In this document: in pieces, positions 6,547 to 13,659 of the stretch | How positions within the stretch are numbered: position 1 is the first letter of the stretch | How the letters are laid out: each line of letters starts with the position of its first letter | Assembly (NCBI GenBank): GCA_964349515.1 | Contig: CAYGHG010000052.1 | Span: 1-18,173 of the forward strand | Source: CAYGHG01 sp964349515 | GTDB taxonomy: Bacteria; Oederibacteriota; PGYV01; CAYGHG01 | Length of the DNA: 18,173 nucleotides | Reading direction: 5' to 3' | Notes under the pieces: generated by a model | Databases searched by the model: none | What the model saw: the letters and a program-made list of their open reading frames with translations, nothing else | Told to the model about the DNA's origin: nothing | Made by a program: the position numbers and the translations under genes

Positions 6547-7332
6547 TTACGGCCTGTGGAGTTCGCGGTGATCCTTTAAAAGCTTTTCCACCCTTGCTTC
6601 CCTCTTGGCAGTGATTTCTTCATAGCTGTCAAAATACTGCTCGAAGAGTTTTGTAAAGTATTCAACGCCTTTTTTTACAAAATAAGCGTCCTGTTTGTTG
6701 AGTTCGTATTCGCGCCTGACTTCAACGGGATTATGCATTTTTGAGCTGTTTTTGTCGAGGAGTTGTTTGTTGCGGTTAAGTTTCTTTTCCATCTCTTTTA
6801 CATCGCGGTCAAATTCTGCCGCAAACTCTTCGTATATCATAAGATTTTTCTCGGCGGCGTCAACTCTTTCGGACCAGACGTGTTCAATTCTGTCGCGTTT
6901 GTAGAGCAGCGCGTAGGTGTGCAGCCCGGCTATTGCATCTGCAAGGTTGTTGTAGTCTTTATTAAACCCGTCGCGCATCATGTTTTCATACCGCCTCAGG
7001 TCCTTGCGGCACCTGATGATGAGGTCGCGGACATCGCGGATAAGAGTCCATGCTTCATTTTCTTCTTTGGAGAATTTATAAACCGGTGTTGCAACCGGTG
7101 TCGGCGTGGCGATGAGAAGAATGTCATCAAAAAATTTGGCTTCTGTGCCGGGCCCGTAACTGCGGCTGCCGAGCCTGATTTCGCCTCCGCCGCTTTCACT
7201 TCCTTCGGAAGCAGCTTCGGCAGGTGCTGCGGCCTGCCCTCCGCCGCCCGATGGGGCGCTTGCGGAAAATACTAATGAAGACGCAAGAATGATAATCATT
7301 ACTGCGGATATGAAAAGCCTTAAAAAGCGCAT
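6547..7332 (-). CDS. Secreted/periplasmic coiled-coil protein, function unknown
   Basis: I recognise no family. The 261-residue product starts with a clear signal peptide (about residues 1-26, positive start, hydrophobic core, ASA before the likely cleavage site). A low-complexity stretch rich in Gly, Ala, Ser and Glu follows (about 27-52), then a Pro/Thr linker (ATPTPVATPV, 76-85). The rest (about 88-255) is highly charged and looks alpha-helical, with many Lys/Arg/Glu and heptad-like hydrophobics suggesting coiled coil. The ATG is preceded by AAGGAGG. A near-consensus promoter lies directly upstream (7361-7390), so this is the first gene of a unit with the GT9 enzyme and small membrane protein. 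A structural or scaffolding role in the envelope is possible but is only inferred. Confidence 0.82.
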   Translation of the reverse strand: MRFLRLFISAVMIIILASSLVFSASAPSGGGGQAAAPAEAASEGSESGGGEIRLGSRSYGPGTEAKFFDDILLIATPTPVATPVYKFSKEENEAWTLIRDVRDLIIRCRKDLRRYENMMRDGFNKDYNNLADAIAGLHTYALLYKRDRIEHVWSERVDAAEKNLMIYEEFAAEFDRDVKEMEKKLNRNKQLLDKNSSKMHNPVEVRREYELNKQDAYFVKKGVEYFTKLFEQYFDSYEEITAKREARVEKLLKDHRELHRP

Positions 7333-7360
7333 AAATCCTCCTTGATTTTTAATATTGTTT

Positions 7361-7390
7361 ATTATAAAACAAGGTTTCGCGGATTGTCAA
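7361..7390 (-). promoter_or_regulatory. Near-consensus sigma-70-type promoter for the secreted protein/GT9 unit
   Basis: On the minus strand TTGACA (7385-7390) and TATAAT (7361-7366) are both perfect hexamers, separated by 18 nt. The predicted start is near 7354, leaving a leader of about 21 nt that holds AAGGAGG. The -35 begins 18 bp past the stop of the upstream HTH gene, so unit 4 probably starts here. This is the best promoter match I found in the window. Confidence 0.82.
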
Positions 7391-7407
7391 TACTAAATGA
7401 GGCCGGC

Positions 7408-7629
7408 TTACATATAGGTAAGTTCAATTCCCTTTTTTTTGCGTGCTGTCATATCTGCTTCGCTTATTGAAGCGTCTATCCACAGTTCCAGAATGTCGCG
7501 CTTAAAACGCCATGCGCCCGCGATTTTAATTCCGGGTATTTTTTTCTGATTGAGCAGTTTATAGATTGTCACGGGTTTAACTTTTAAAAGTTTTGCCGTT
7601 TCTTTTATAGTCATTATCTCAGCTTCCAT
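7408..7629 (-). CDS. Small excisionase-family HTH DNA-binding protein
   Basis: The 73-residue product matches the MerR-like 'excisionase family' HTH (HTH_17): MTIKETAKLLKVKPVTIYKL forms the two helices (about 7-28), with the wing KKIPGIKIAGAWRFKRD at about 29-45. Such proteins bind DNA alone or as small accessory regulators; despite the name most are not from phages, and no integrase lies nearby. The ATG at 7627-7629 comes three bases after the PilZ stop, with only a weak AAGG upstream. An in-frame ATG five codons later (7612-7614) could be the true start and directly opens the HTH. The pairing with a PilZ gene suggests co-expression. Its target is unknown, though the strong promoter just downstream is one candidate. 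Confidence 0.85.
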   Translation of the reverse strand: MEAEIMTIKETAKLLKVKPVTIYKLLNQKKIPGIKIAGAWRFKRDILELWIDASISEADMTARKKKGIELTYM

Positions 7630-7632
7630 TTA

Positions 7633-7998
7633 TTACATGACCTTTCCGGCTTTTTCAGATATATATGATGCTATGAACTCTACATCATCTTCCTTTAGTG
7701 CGATGAAACTAAGCCCCACTTCATACCGCCCCGCCGTTTCAGGGGCGCACCACTGAACTTCGCAGAACGCCTTGACGGTCCTCTTTGAATTCTCAAACGG
7801 CACCTCTACCCTCAGCACACTTCCCGTTTCCATTTTATGAGGCAGTAAAAGACAGAGCCCGCCTTTTGAAACGTTCTTTGTAATTGCTGACTCGTATCCG
7901 AATGACAGGCCTTTTTCAGAGTCGGATAGAATCTTGAATTTTGCCTGCTCTTCAAGCTCTGCCCTATAATCGATCCTTTTTTCTATATAAGACATCAT
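7633..7998 (-). CDS. PilZ-domain protein (predicted c-di-GMP receptor)
   Basis: PilZ proteins bind cyclic di-GMP and relay it to motility, pili or envelope functions. The 121-residue product is essentially a single domain. Both ligand motifs are present: RxxxR as RIDYR (residues 8-12) and D/NxSxxG as NVSKGG (42-47). The following strands (KMETGSVLRVEV and YEVGLSF) fit the beta-barrel. The ATG at 7996-7998 has AGGAGG six bases upstream; an adjacent second ATG is less well placed. It lies 115 nt behind the NtrC-type regulator gene and three bases ahead of the HTH gene. A weak hairpin in that gap (8069-8095) may make it a separate unit, but I find no convincing promoter. The output partner is unknown. 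Confidence 0.9.
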   Translation of the reverse strand: MMSYIEKRIDYRAELEEQAKFKILSDSEKGLSFGYESAITKNVSKGGLCLLLPHKMETGSVLRVEVPFENSKRTVKAFCEVQWCAPETAGRYEVGLSFIALKEDDVEFIASYISEKAGKVM

Positions 7999-8068
7999 CT
8001 ACGACCTCCTGAATTTTATTTGACAAAATTTTTATACAATATATTAAAGCAACTACTATGCCGTGCCT

Positions 8069-8095
8069 AAAAACACCTTTAAAATAAGTGGTTTT
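8069..8095 (-). terminator. Possible weak terminator after the NtrC-family regulator gene
   Basis: On the minus strand AAAACCACTT and AAGGTGTTTT can pair over nine positions with a bulged C and one G-U pair. The hairpin ends in a run of five U and lies 19 nt past the regulator stop. The stem is short and AT-rich, so termination would be inefficient. Confidence 0.35.
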
Positions 8096-8113
8096 ATATG
8101 GCGCAACAAAAGT

Positions 8114-9517
8114 TTACGTCTGTTCAGGGTCCTTTTTAGACACTCTTGTCCTTACAGGGACAATATTTTGAATGTCATATTTCTCAATTTTATTCATTAT
8201 TACTTTTCTTGTAACTCCGAGTATTTTAGCGGCTTTTGTCTGATTTCCCTTTGATTTAATAAGAGCATTAATAACTGATTTCTTTTCCATTTCAAACAAA
8301 GGCAGGCCGGAATCCTCAGCCTGCCCTGAATGCAGCTCTTTCCTTTCATTTATGATAAAAGAAAAATCCTGAGGATTAATATACTGTTCCTCGGAGACCA
8401 CTATTGCCTCTTCAAGTACGTTTTTTAACTGCCTGATGTTGCCCGGCCAGCTGTATTCCATCAGCCTTTCTATGGCGCTGTCAGATATTGTTTTTTCTTC
8501 CATGGAGTTTCTTATGCATATTTCTTTGATGAAGCTGTAAGCAAGCAGCGGAATGTCTGCTTTCCTCTCTCTCAAGGGAGGCATGTGTATTGATATCACA
8601 TTGAGCCTGTAATAAAGGTCTTCTCTGAATGTGTTCTTGGATATTCCGTTTTTCAAATCAGAATTGGTGGCGCTTATCAGCCTGACGTCTATTTCACGGG
8701 AAATATTGCTGCCCAACGGCTCTATCTTTCTCTCCTCAAGTACGCGGAGCAGTTTTGCCTGCACCTTGTGGTTGATGTTTCCGATTTCGTCCAGAAATAT
8801 TGTTCCCTTATCAGCGGCTTCAAACTTGCCTTTTCTCGGGCCGTAAGCTCCTGTAAAGGCCCCCTTTTCATAGCCGAAAAGTTCGGACTCCTGCAGCCCC
8901 TCGGGAATTGCGGCGAGATTGATGCTGATAAGCCTGTTTTCTTTCCTTCTGGAGAGGTTGTGAATGGCACGCGCCGCCATTTCCTTGCCTGTGCCTGACT
9001 CTCCTGTAATCAGCACGGTTGAATCTGTCCGGGCTATGTTTGTGATTCGCTTGAAAATTTCACGCATTTTTTTTGAGCGGCCTATCATGTTTTCAAAAAC
9101 ATCCCGCCCTTCCCGCTCCCCGCGCAGGACGGCGAGTTCTTCGCGCGCTTCCAGCCTGTCAAACAGTTTTCCGATCGTAATTTTAAGCTCGTCAAAATTC
9201 AGCGGTTTTTGAAGGTAGTTTTCAACCCCGAGTTTCATCGCTTCCACTGCCGACTCAACCGAGCCGTATGCAGTCATAATCAGCACTGTTATGCCGGGGT
9301 CAAACTGTTTGATCTCCCTGTATAGTTCAAGCCCGCTTTTCCCGGGCATTTTGAGGTCCACAAGGCATAATTTTACGTCGTCCGCTTTAAGTATCCCCAA
9401 GCCTTCATCAGGCAGGGCGGAGGTATAAACAATATAGCCCTCCTGCGCCAGAATGGCTTTTATTACCTTTAGAGTGGATTTGTTGTCGTCAACAACAAGT
9501 ATTTTTCTTGATTTCAT
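8114..9517 (-). CDS. NtrC-family sigma-54-dependent response regulator
   Basis: This is a phosphorylation-activated enhancer-binding protein that drives transcription by sigma-54 RNA polymerase. All three domains are intact in 467 residues. The receiver has Asp10/Asp11, phospho-acceptor Asp54 (VDLKMPG), Thr82 and Lys104. The AAA+ domain has Walker A GESGTGKE (172-179), the sigma-54 contact loop GAFTGA (219-224) and Walker B TIFLDE (239-244). A C-terminal Fis-type HTH includes NQTKAAKILGVTRK. Its ATG overlaps the stop of the histidine kinase gene by four bases (ATGA), so the two form a cognate pair. Target promoters are not evident: I found no convincing -24/-12 element in the intergenic regions I inspected. 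The neighbouring PilZ gene suggests surface or motility control, by context only. Confidence 0.95.
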   Translation of the reverse strand: MKSRKILVVDDNKSTLKVIKAILAQEGYIVYTSALPDEGLGILKADDVKLCLVDLKMPGKSGLELYREIKQFDPGITVLIMTAYGSVESAVEAMKLGVENYLQKPLNFDELKITIGKLFDRLEAREELAVLRGEREGRDVFENMIGRSKKMREIFKRITNIARTDSTVLITGESGTGKEMAARAIHNLSRRKENRLISINLAAIPEGLQESELFGYEKGAFTGAYGPRKGKFEAADKGTIFLDEIGNINHKVQAKLLRVLEERKIEPLGSNISREIDVRLISATNSDLKNGISKNTFREDLYYRLNVISIHMPPLRERKADIPLLAYSFIKEICIRNSMEEKTISDSAIERLMEYSWPGNIRQLKNVLEEAIVVSEEQYINPQDFSFIINERKELHSGQAEDSGLPLFEMEKKSVINALIKSKGNQTKAAKILGVTRKVIMNKIEKYDIQNIVPVRTRVSKKDPEQT

Positions 9518-10239
9518 AACCTTGCCCCCTTTACCTTAAGCGGCATTATTACTGTAAATGCAGCTCCTTTGTTAAGCGAACTGCGGACTTTTATATCCCC
9601 TCCGTGGCGTTTGATAATGGTCCTGCTTATGGCGAGCCCTATTCCCAGGCCGCTCTCTTTTTTTGAATAAAAAGGCATAAAGACGTTTTTCAGGTCTTTT
9701 CTGCTTATGCCCGGCCCGTTGTCTTTTACTGTTATCAGTGCGTTTTTATCGTCACTGTCAAGAATCATCTCGACATATGGCGTAAGCATTCCCGACATAG
9801 CCTCTTTTGCATTGGCAAAAATATTGGACAGCACCTGCCTGAACTGTTCCTGATCCATCATTATATCGGGGATGTCCCTTTTTTTTACCGAAAATTTTAT
9901 CTCGCAGGGCATATTGTGTTTAAAGGTCATTATTATTCCGTTCAAGTAATTGTAGAGGTTTGTGGGCTTCACAGCAAGCCGGGTGCCCCTTGAAAAACTT
10001 AAAAATTCGTTGAGGTAGCGCTCGAGACGGTCTATCTCGTCGAGAATTATCGATGAAAATTCGGAAATTTCAGGGTTTGAAGAGTACTTGTCCTTTAAAA
10101 ACTGTCCTGCTCCCTTCATGGAATTGAGCGGGTTTTTTATTTCGTGGGCAAGCGCGGCCACCATTGTTTCAATAGAGGCGCTTTCCGCAACCCTCCCCTG
10201 ATACTTTTTTGAAGCCTGAATTTTTTTCAAGGCCGACAC
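9514..10239 (-). CDS. Soluble sensor-less histidine kinase, partner of the NtrC-family regulator
   Basis: The 241-residue kinase has a HisKA domain with phospho-acceptor His32 in ALAHEIKNPLNSMKG. Its HATPase domain has N-box N139/N143, G1 box DNGPG (173-177) and G2 box GLGIGL (197-202). There is no transmembrane segment and no PAS or GAF domain; only about 20 residues precede the His helix. The signal must therefore come from a partner protein or from the cytoplasm, as in NtrB-like orphan kinases. The frame begins with GTG at 10237-10239 behind CAGGG, a weak ribosome site, so the exact start is uncertain. Its stop overlaps the regulator ATG. It lies 14 nt behind pdxJ, so it may be co-transcribed with the ftsH-to-pdxJ operon. 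Confidence 0.9.
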   Translation of the reverse strand: MSALKKIQASKKYQGRVAESASIETMVAALAHEIKNPLNSMKGAGQFLKDKYSSNPEISEFSSIILDEIDRLERYLNEFLSFSRGTRLAVKPTNLYNYLNGIIMTFKHNMPCEIKFSVKKRDIPDIMMDQEQFRQVLSNIFANAKEAMSGMLTPYVEMILDSDDKNALITVKDNGPGISRKDLKNVFMPFYSKKESGLGIGLAISRTIIKRHGGDIKVRSSLNKGAAFTVIMPLKVKGARL

Positions 10240-10253
10240 CCCTGACGCCGCTT

Positions 10254-10964
10254 TTACAGCAGCTTAATCATATCTTTTACGGCTTTATGAAGCCCGTCAC
10301 GAACGGACCTGGCTATAATGCTGTGCCCTGTGTTAAAATCACTGATTCCTTTTATTGCCGCCACCGCGCGCGTGTTTTTGTAGTTCAATCCGTGGCCTGC
10401 GTTTACTTTGAGCCCGGCTTTGAGCGCAGTTGCAACGCCTGCTTTTATTTTTTTGAGTTCCTTTGCCGCGCGTTGCCCGGCCGGGGCGTCGGCGTAGCAG
10501 CCGGTGTGTATTTCAATATAATCCGCGCCTGCTTTTTTTGCCGCGAGTATCTGCCTCTCGTCCGCGCTGATAAAAAGAGATACAACGGCGCCTGCTTTCT
10601 GCAGGCGCGGTATGACGCTTTTCAGCTTTTTCATGTTTTTTATGACGTCAAGCCCGCCCTCTGTGGTGAGTTCATGCCTTTTTTCAGGCACTATGGTGGC
10701 TTCATCCGGCCTTACTTTTACGGCGATATTTACGATTTCAGGGTTAAGGGACATTTCAAGATTCAGTTTGGTTTTTACGGTTTTGCGGAGTTTAAAAACA
10801 TCCGCGTCTCTGATATGACGCCTGTCTTCGCGCAGGTGTACTGTAATGCCGCAGGCCCCGGCTTTTTCAGCTGTTTTGGCAGCTTCCACAGGGTCGGGGA
10901 AAAACCCTCCCCTCGCGTTTCTCAGTGTAGCTACATGGTCGATGTTAACGCACAGTTTTGCCAT
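10254..10964 (-). CDS. pdxJ: Pyridoxine 5'-phosphate synthase
   Basis: PdxJ condenses 1-deoxyxylulose 5-phosphate with 3-amino-2-oxopropyl phosphate to form pyridoxine 5'-phosphate, the last ring-closing step of the DXP-dependent vitamin B6 pathway. The 236-residue TIM barrel has the family N-terminus LCVNIDHVATLRNARGG, His43 and His50 in TVHLREDRRHI, Glu70, the late NAGHGLNY block and the FNTGHSI phosphate-binding segment. The ATG has GGAGG eight bases upstream, located inside the preceding cdaR gene; the two genes overlap by 20 nt. The order cdaA-cdaR-pdxJ resembles deltaproteobacterial loci in which glmM usually lies between cdaR and pdxJ; glmM is absent here. Implied pathway partners such as pdxA are not in the window. 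Confidence 0.96.
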   Translation of the reverse strand: MAKLCVNIDHVATLRNARGGFFPDPVEAAKTAEKAGACGITVHLREDRRHIRDADVFKLRKTVKTKLNLEMSLNPEIVNIAVKVRPDEATIVPEKRHELTTEGGLDVIKNMKKLKSVIPRLQKAGAVVSLFISADERQILAAKKAGADYIEIHTGCYADAPAGQRAAKELKKIKAGVATALKAGLKVNAGHGLNYKNTRAVAAIKGISDFNTGHSIIARSVRDGLHKAVKDMIKLL

Positions 10965-11427
10965 TGGAGGCCTCCGGAGAGGGCGCTTTGCCGCCGTCTG
11001 CCCCGGGTATGACTGCAGGTTCTTGTACAGGCGTGGGTTTTGGCCTCTGCAGCTCCAGGTTGACAGCCGCGGGAGTAATGTCTTTTATGAGAACCCCGCC
11101 CGGCAGGTTAACTACGTTTGCGGATGTAATTCCGTAATTATTCATTCCCTCTTTTGCTCTTGATACATCAATTACAATTTTTATTTCGCTTCGTTTTAAG
11201 TTTGACAGTATGTCTTTCCTGCCCTCCAGGGCGATTTCCAGCGAGTTAGGGGGCCTGTTTACAAGTTTCAAGGCGGCGGGAAAATTCGTATATTCAACGG
11301 GCGAGTTTATGGAAAAACTTAAGCTCTGCTCGTTTACTATGTAAAACCACATCACAAAGGCGGCTAATAGTGCAAGTACCTTGTACTGCCATCTTCTCAG
11401 AAAAAGATTCATGATTTTTTCTTTCAT
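10945..11427 (-). CDS. cdaR: YbbR-domain protein, CdaR-like regulator of diadenylate cyclase
   Basis: CdaR is a membrane-anchored extracytoplasmic protein that modulates the diadenylate cyclase CdaA in Firmicutes. The 160-residue product has an N-terminal membrane helix (about residues 14-31, ending MWFYIVNEQ, typical of YbbR proteins). Roughly one YbbR repeat follows (about 33-126), then a Pro/Ala/Gly-rich tail (127-160). Classical CdaR has three or four YbbR repeats, so this is a short version. The ATG has GAGGCGG about ten bases upstream. It starts 11 nt after cdaA and overlaps pdxJ by 20 nt. The role as a CdaA partner rests on gene order and domain; regulation in this lineage is untested. 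Confidence 0.88.
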   Translation of the reverse strand: MKEKIMNLFLRRWQYKVLALLAAFVMWFYIVNEQSLSFSINSPVEYTNFPAALKLVNRPPNSLEIALEGRKDILSNLKRSEIKIVIDVSRAKEGMNNYGITSANVVNLPGGVLIKDITPAAVNLELQRPKPTPVQEPAVIPGADGGKAPSPEASNGKTVR

Positions 11428-11438
11428 TATAACCGCCT

Positions 11439-12215
11439 CTACCTTAATTTCGGCGCGTACAGCGCCAGTATTTCTGTCAGAGTTTCTCCGTCAATGTCGG
11501 GAGTTATCTTGCCCCCTATGGCGAGCGAAATACTTTTTCTTTCCTCGGATACTATTATAGTAATAGCGTCTGTCTCTTCCGATATTCCTATTGCCGCGCG
11601 GTGCCTCATGCCGTATGCCTTGTCTATGTCGTCTTTCTGTGTCAGCGGAAGAACGCAGCCCGCGGCCGCAATTCTGCCCTCTCTGAGAATTACCGCTCCG
11701 TCGTGCAGGGGTGATTTGGTGTTGAAAAGCGATATCAGAAGTTCGGAGCTGGTCTCCGCGTCAAGCACCGTGCCTGTGTCGATGAAAGACTTGAGGTTAA
11801 TTTCGCGTTCCATAACTATCAGCGCCCCTATTTTTTTCTTTGCCATTATTTCAGAGGCTTCCCTTATTTCCCTGTAAAGCTGGGCGTGCTCTTTAAACAG
11901 AAACTTAAAAATCCTGTTCTGCCCGAGCTCCACTATTGCCCTGCGCAGCTCGGGCTGGAAGACAATTATAAAAGCTATTATCCATATGGTGGTCAGCCCC
12001 TCAAGTATCCAGGAAACCGCGTAAAGGCTGAGCAGGTTTGAAAGAAAGACAAAAAAGAGTATTATCAGAAGGCCCTGGAGCATCTGAAGCGCCCGCGTTT
12101 CTTTTATAAGCATAAATACATTGTAAATCAGGAACGCCACAAGAAAAATATCAAGCGCATCCGTCCATTTCAAACCGCTTAAAGTCCCTGCAAACCGTTC
12201 AAAAAACATTTTCAT
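11439..12215 (-). CDS. cdaA: Membrane-bound diadenylate cyclase (c-di-AMP synthase, CdaA/DacA type)
   Basis: CdaA joins two ATP molecules into cyclic di-AMP, a messenger linked to potassium, turgor and cell-wall homeostasis. From the chosen start the protein has 258 residues. Three membrane helices fall at about 20-37, 44-64 and 70-87, followed by a DisA_N catalytic domain with the DGA motif in SPLHDGAVI (172-174) and RHRAA (204-208). The reading frame extends 105 nt further upstream (to 12320). However, the ATG at 12213-12215 overlaps the folP stop as ATGA and has GAGG six bases before it, and the extra residues would be a basic shadow of folP. It is directly followed by the YbbR gene, the standard cyclase-regulator pairing. 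Confidence 0.95.
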   Translation of the reverse strand: MKMFFERFAGTLSGLKWTDALDIFLVAFLIYNVFMLIKETRALQMLQGLLIILFFVFLSNLLSLYAVSWILEGLTTIWIIAFIIVFQPELRRAIVELGQNRIFKFLFKEHAQLYREIREASEIMAKKKIGALIVMEREINLKSFIDTGTVLDAETSSELLISLFNTKSPLHDGAVILREGRIAAAGCVLPLTQKDDIDKAYGMRHRAAIGISEETDAITIIVSEERKSISLAIGGKITPDIDGETLTEILALYAPKLR

Positions 12216-13075
12216 GCGGCGCCTCTTCCCGGATTCTGCGGCCTCAAAACTGCAGCAGTCCTCGCGACTTCGCTCATTTCTTTTACGTCGTGAACCCTTA
12301 TTATTGAAACTCCCGCGCATACGGCGGCTGCTACAGCCGCGGCTGTCCCGAAAACACGCTTGTCCGGCGGGGCGCCGTCTAAAATCGCGCCTATCACTGA
12401 TTTTCTTGAAACGCCGGCAAGCACGGGGTGCCCGAGTGAAACAAGTTCCGACAAGCGTTTCATGATTTCAATATTGTCATCATAAGTTTTGCCGAACCCT
12501 ATGCCGGGGTCCAGTATTATGTTTTCTTTTTTAATGCCTGCGCTTAACGCGGCATCACGCCTTTCGGACAGAAATTGAATTATGTCGTTCACGGCGCCGT
12601 TAGCAGAATATTGCGGGTTATTCTGCATGTCAGAGGGGGTTTTGAGCATGTGCATCATCACATATGCCGCGCCTGTCTCGGCTGCAACGCGGAACATCGA
12701 CCCGTCAAAACGGCCCGCATAGATGTCGTTTATCATGTCGGCGCCTGCCGCGGCCGCCTCCGCGGCGGTTTGGGGTTTATAGGTGTCTATTGAAATCAGG
12801 GGCTTGTCAGAGCGTTTTCTTATCGCTTTGATTACAGGTATTACCCTTGACATTTCTTCGTCAGCGCTCAGAGGAGAAGAGCCGGGCCTTGTGGATTCGC
12901 CGCCTATGTCAATTATAGCCGCGCCGTCTTGGTGCATTTGAAGCGCGGTTTCCGCAGCTTTTTCGGGATTGTTGTAAAAGGCGCCGCCGTCGTAAAAAGA
13001 ATCAGGGGTAATATTCAGAATTCCCATTATTGCAGGTTCAATAACACTTCCTGCAAAAATTCCCCTGATTTCCAT
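12212..13075 (-). CDS. folP: Dihydropteroate synthase
   Basis: FolP condenses 6-hydroxymethyl-dihydropterin diphosphate with p-aminobenzoate to form dihydropteroate; it is the sulfonamide target. The 287-residue TIM barrel shows the two flexible-loop signatures NITPDSFYDGG (about 21-31) and DIGGESTRPGS (56-66). It also has SIDTYKP, DPGIGFGKT, the late SRKS and a C-terminal IRVHDV. The ATG at 13073-13075 has only a modest AAAGGGG upstream, but no better start exists before IMGILNITPDSF. It lies 22 nt behind folE, placing two folate-pathway steps together, and its TGA overlaps the cdaA ATG. folB and folK are not in the window. Confidence 0.96.
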   Translation of the reverse strand: MEIRGIFAGSVIEPAIMGILNITPDSFYDGGAFYNNPEKAAETALQMHQDGAAIIDIGGESTRPGSSPLSADEEMSRVIPVIKAIRKRSDKPLISIDTYKPQTAAEAAAAGADMINDIYAGRFDGSMFRVAAETGAAYVMMHMLKTPSDMQNNPQYSANGAVNDIIQFLSERRDAALSAGIKKENIILDPGIGFGKTYDDNIEIMKRLSELVSLGHPVLAGVSRKSVIGAILDGAPPDKRVFGTAAAVAAAVCAGVSIIRVHDVKEMSEVARTAAVLRPQNPGRGAA

Positions 13076-13097
13076 TTTAAAGGGCCCCTTTCGTATG

Positions 13098-13658
13098 TTA
13101 TTTCATTGCTATTAAGTCCAGCGCTTCTTTTCTGGCGGAGTCGTCGTTTCTGAAAACTCCCCGTATTGCCGAGGTCACCATTTTTGACCCGGGTTTTTTT
13201 ATCCCTCTCATGGTTGTGCACAGATGCTCGGCCTCTATCACTACGAGCACTCCGAGGGGGTTAACAGCCTTGTCAATAGTGTCAGCCACCTGTGAAGTGA
13301 GGCGTTCCTGAAGCTGAAGCCTTTTTGCAAAGATTTCAACCACCCGCGCCAGCTTGCTCAGCCCCAGGAGTTTGTCTTTTTTTGGTATGTAAGCTATATG
13401 AGCTTTGCCGAGAAACGGAAGCATGTGATGTTCACACACCGAATAAAAAGGTATGTCACGCAGTATAACCATCTCGTCGTGCTCTTCTGTTTTAAAGATC
13501 TTCATTACCTGGGAGGGCTTCATCTTAATGCCCTCAAAGATCTCGCCGTACATATCAGCCACCCTTTGCGGCGTGCCTTTTAAGCCTTCCCGTTCCGGGT
13601 CGTCGCCGATTGCCTCTAACAGCATCCTGACGGCTTTCTTTATTTTCTTCTTATCCAT
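13098..13658 (-). CDS. folE: GTP cyclohydrolase I (type IA)
   Basis: FolE converts GTP to 7,8-dihydroneopterin triphosphate, the first step of tetrahydrofolate (and possibly queuosine) synthesis. The 186-residue product is a normal length. The zinc ligands Cys75, His78 and Cys147 are present in FYSVCEHHMLPF and EHLCTTMRGI, together with the GTP-binding segment GLSKLARVVEIFAKRLQ. This separates it from the zinc-variable FolE2 family. The ATG begins one base after the ftsH TAA, so translation is probably coupled; the A-rich ftsH 3' end provides only a poor Shine-Dalgarno. The next gene is folP, giving a small folate block inside the ftsH operon. Confidence 0.96.
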   Translation of the reverse strand: MDKKKIKKAVRMLLEAIGDDPEREGLKGTPQRVADMYGEIFEGIKMKPSQVMKIFKTEEHDEMVILRDIPFYSVCEHHMLPFLGKAHIAYIPKKDKLLGLSKLARVVEIFAKRLQLQERLTSQVADTIDKAVNPLGVLVVIEAEHLCTTMRGIKKPGSKMVTSAIRGVFRNDDSARKEALDLIAMK

Positions 13659-13659
13659 A

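Noticed and set aside
6763..7275. 170-residue plus-strand reading frame
   Set aside because: Shadow of the secreted coiled-coil protein gene, which has a signal peptide, AAGGAGG and a near-consensus promoter.
7408..7629. Phage or mobile-element origin suggested by the excisionase-like HTH protein
   Set aside because: No integrase, attachment site or other mobile gene is nearby; this HTH family is common in ordinary regulators.
7999..8113. Sigma-54 (-24/-12) promoter ahead of the PilZ gene
   Set aside because: GGCAC and TTGC occur on the minus strand, but the GG to GC spacing is about 15 nt instead of the required 10.
10209..11012. 267-residue plus-strand reading frame
   Set aside because: It lies opposite pdxJ and the end of cdaR, both with clear family motifs and ribosome sites; the plus-strand product is Cys/Phe-rich and matches nothing.
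12216..12320. N-terminal extension of cdaA by 35 residues
   Set aside because: The extension is a basic alternate-frame reading of folP; the ATGA overlap and GAGG six bases upstream support the start at 12215.
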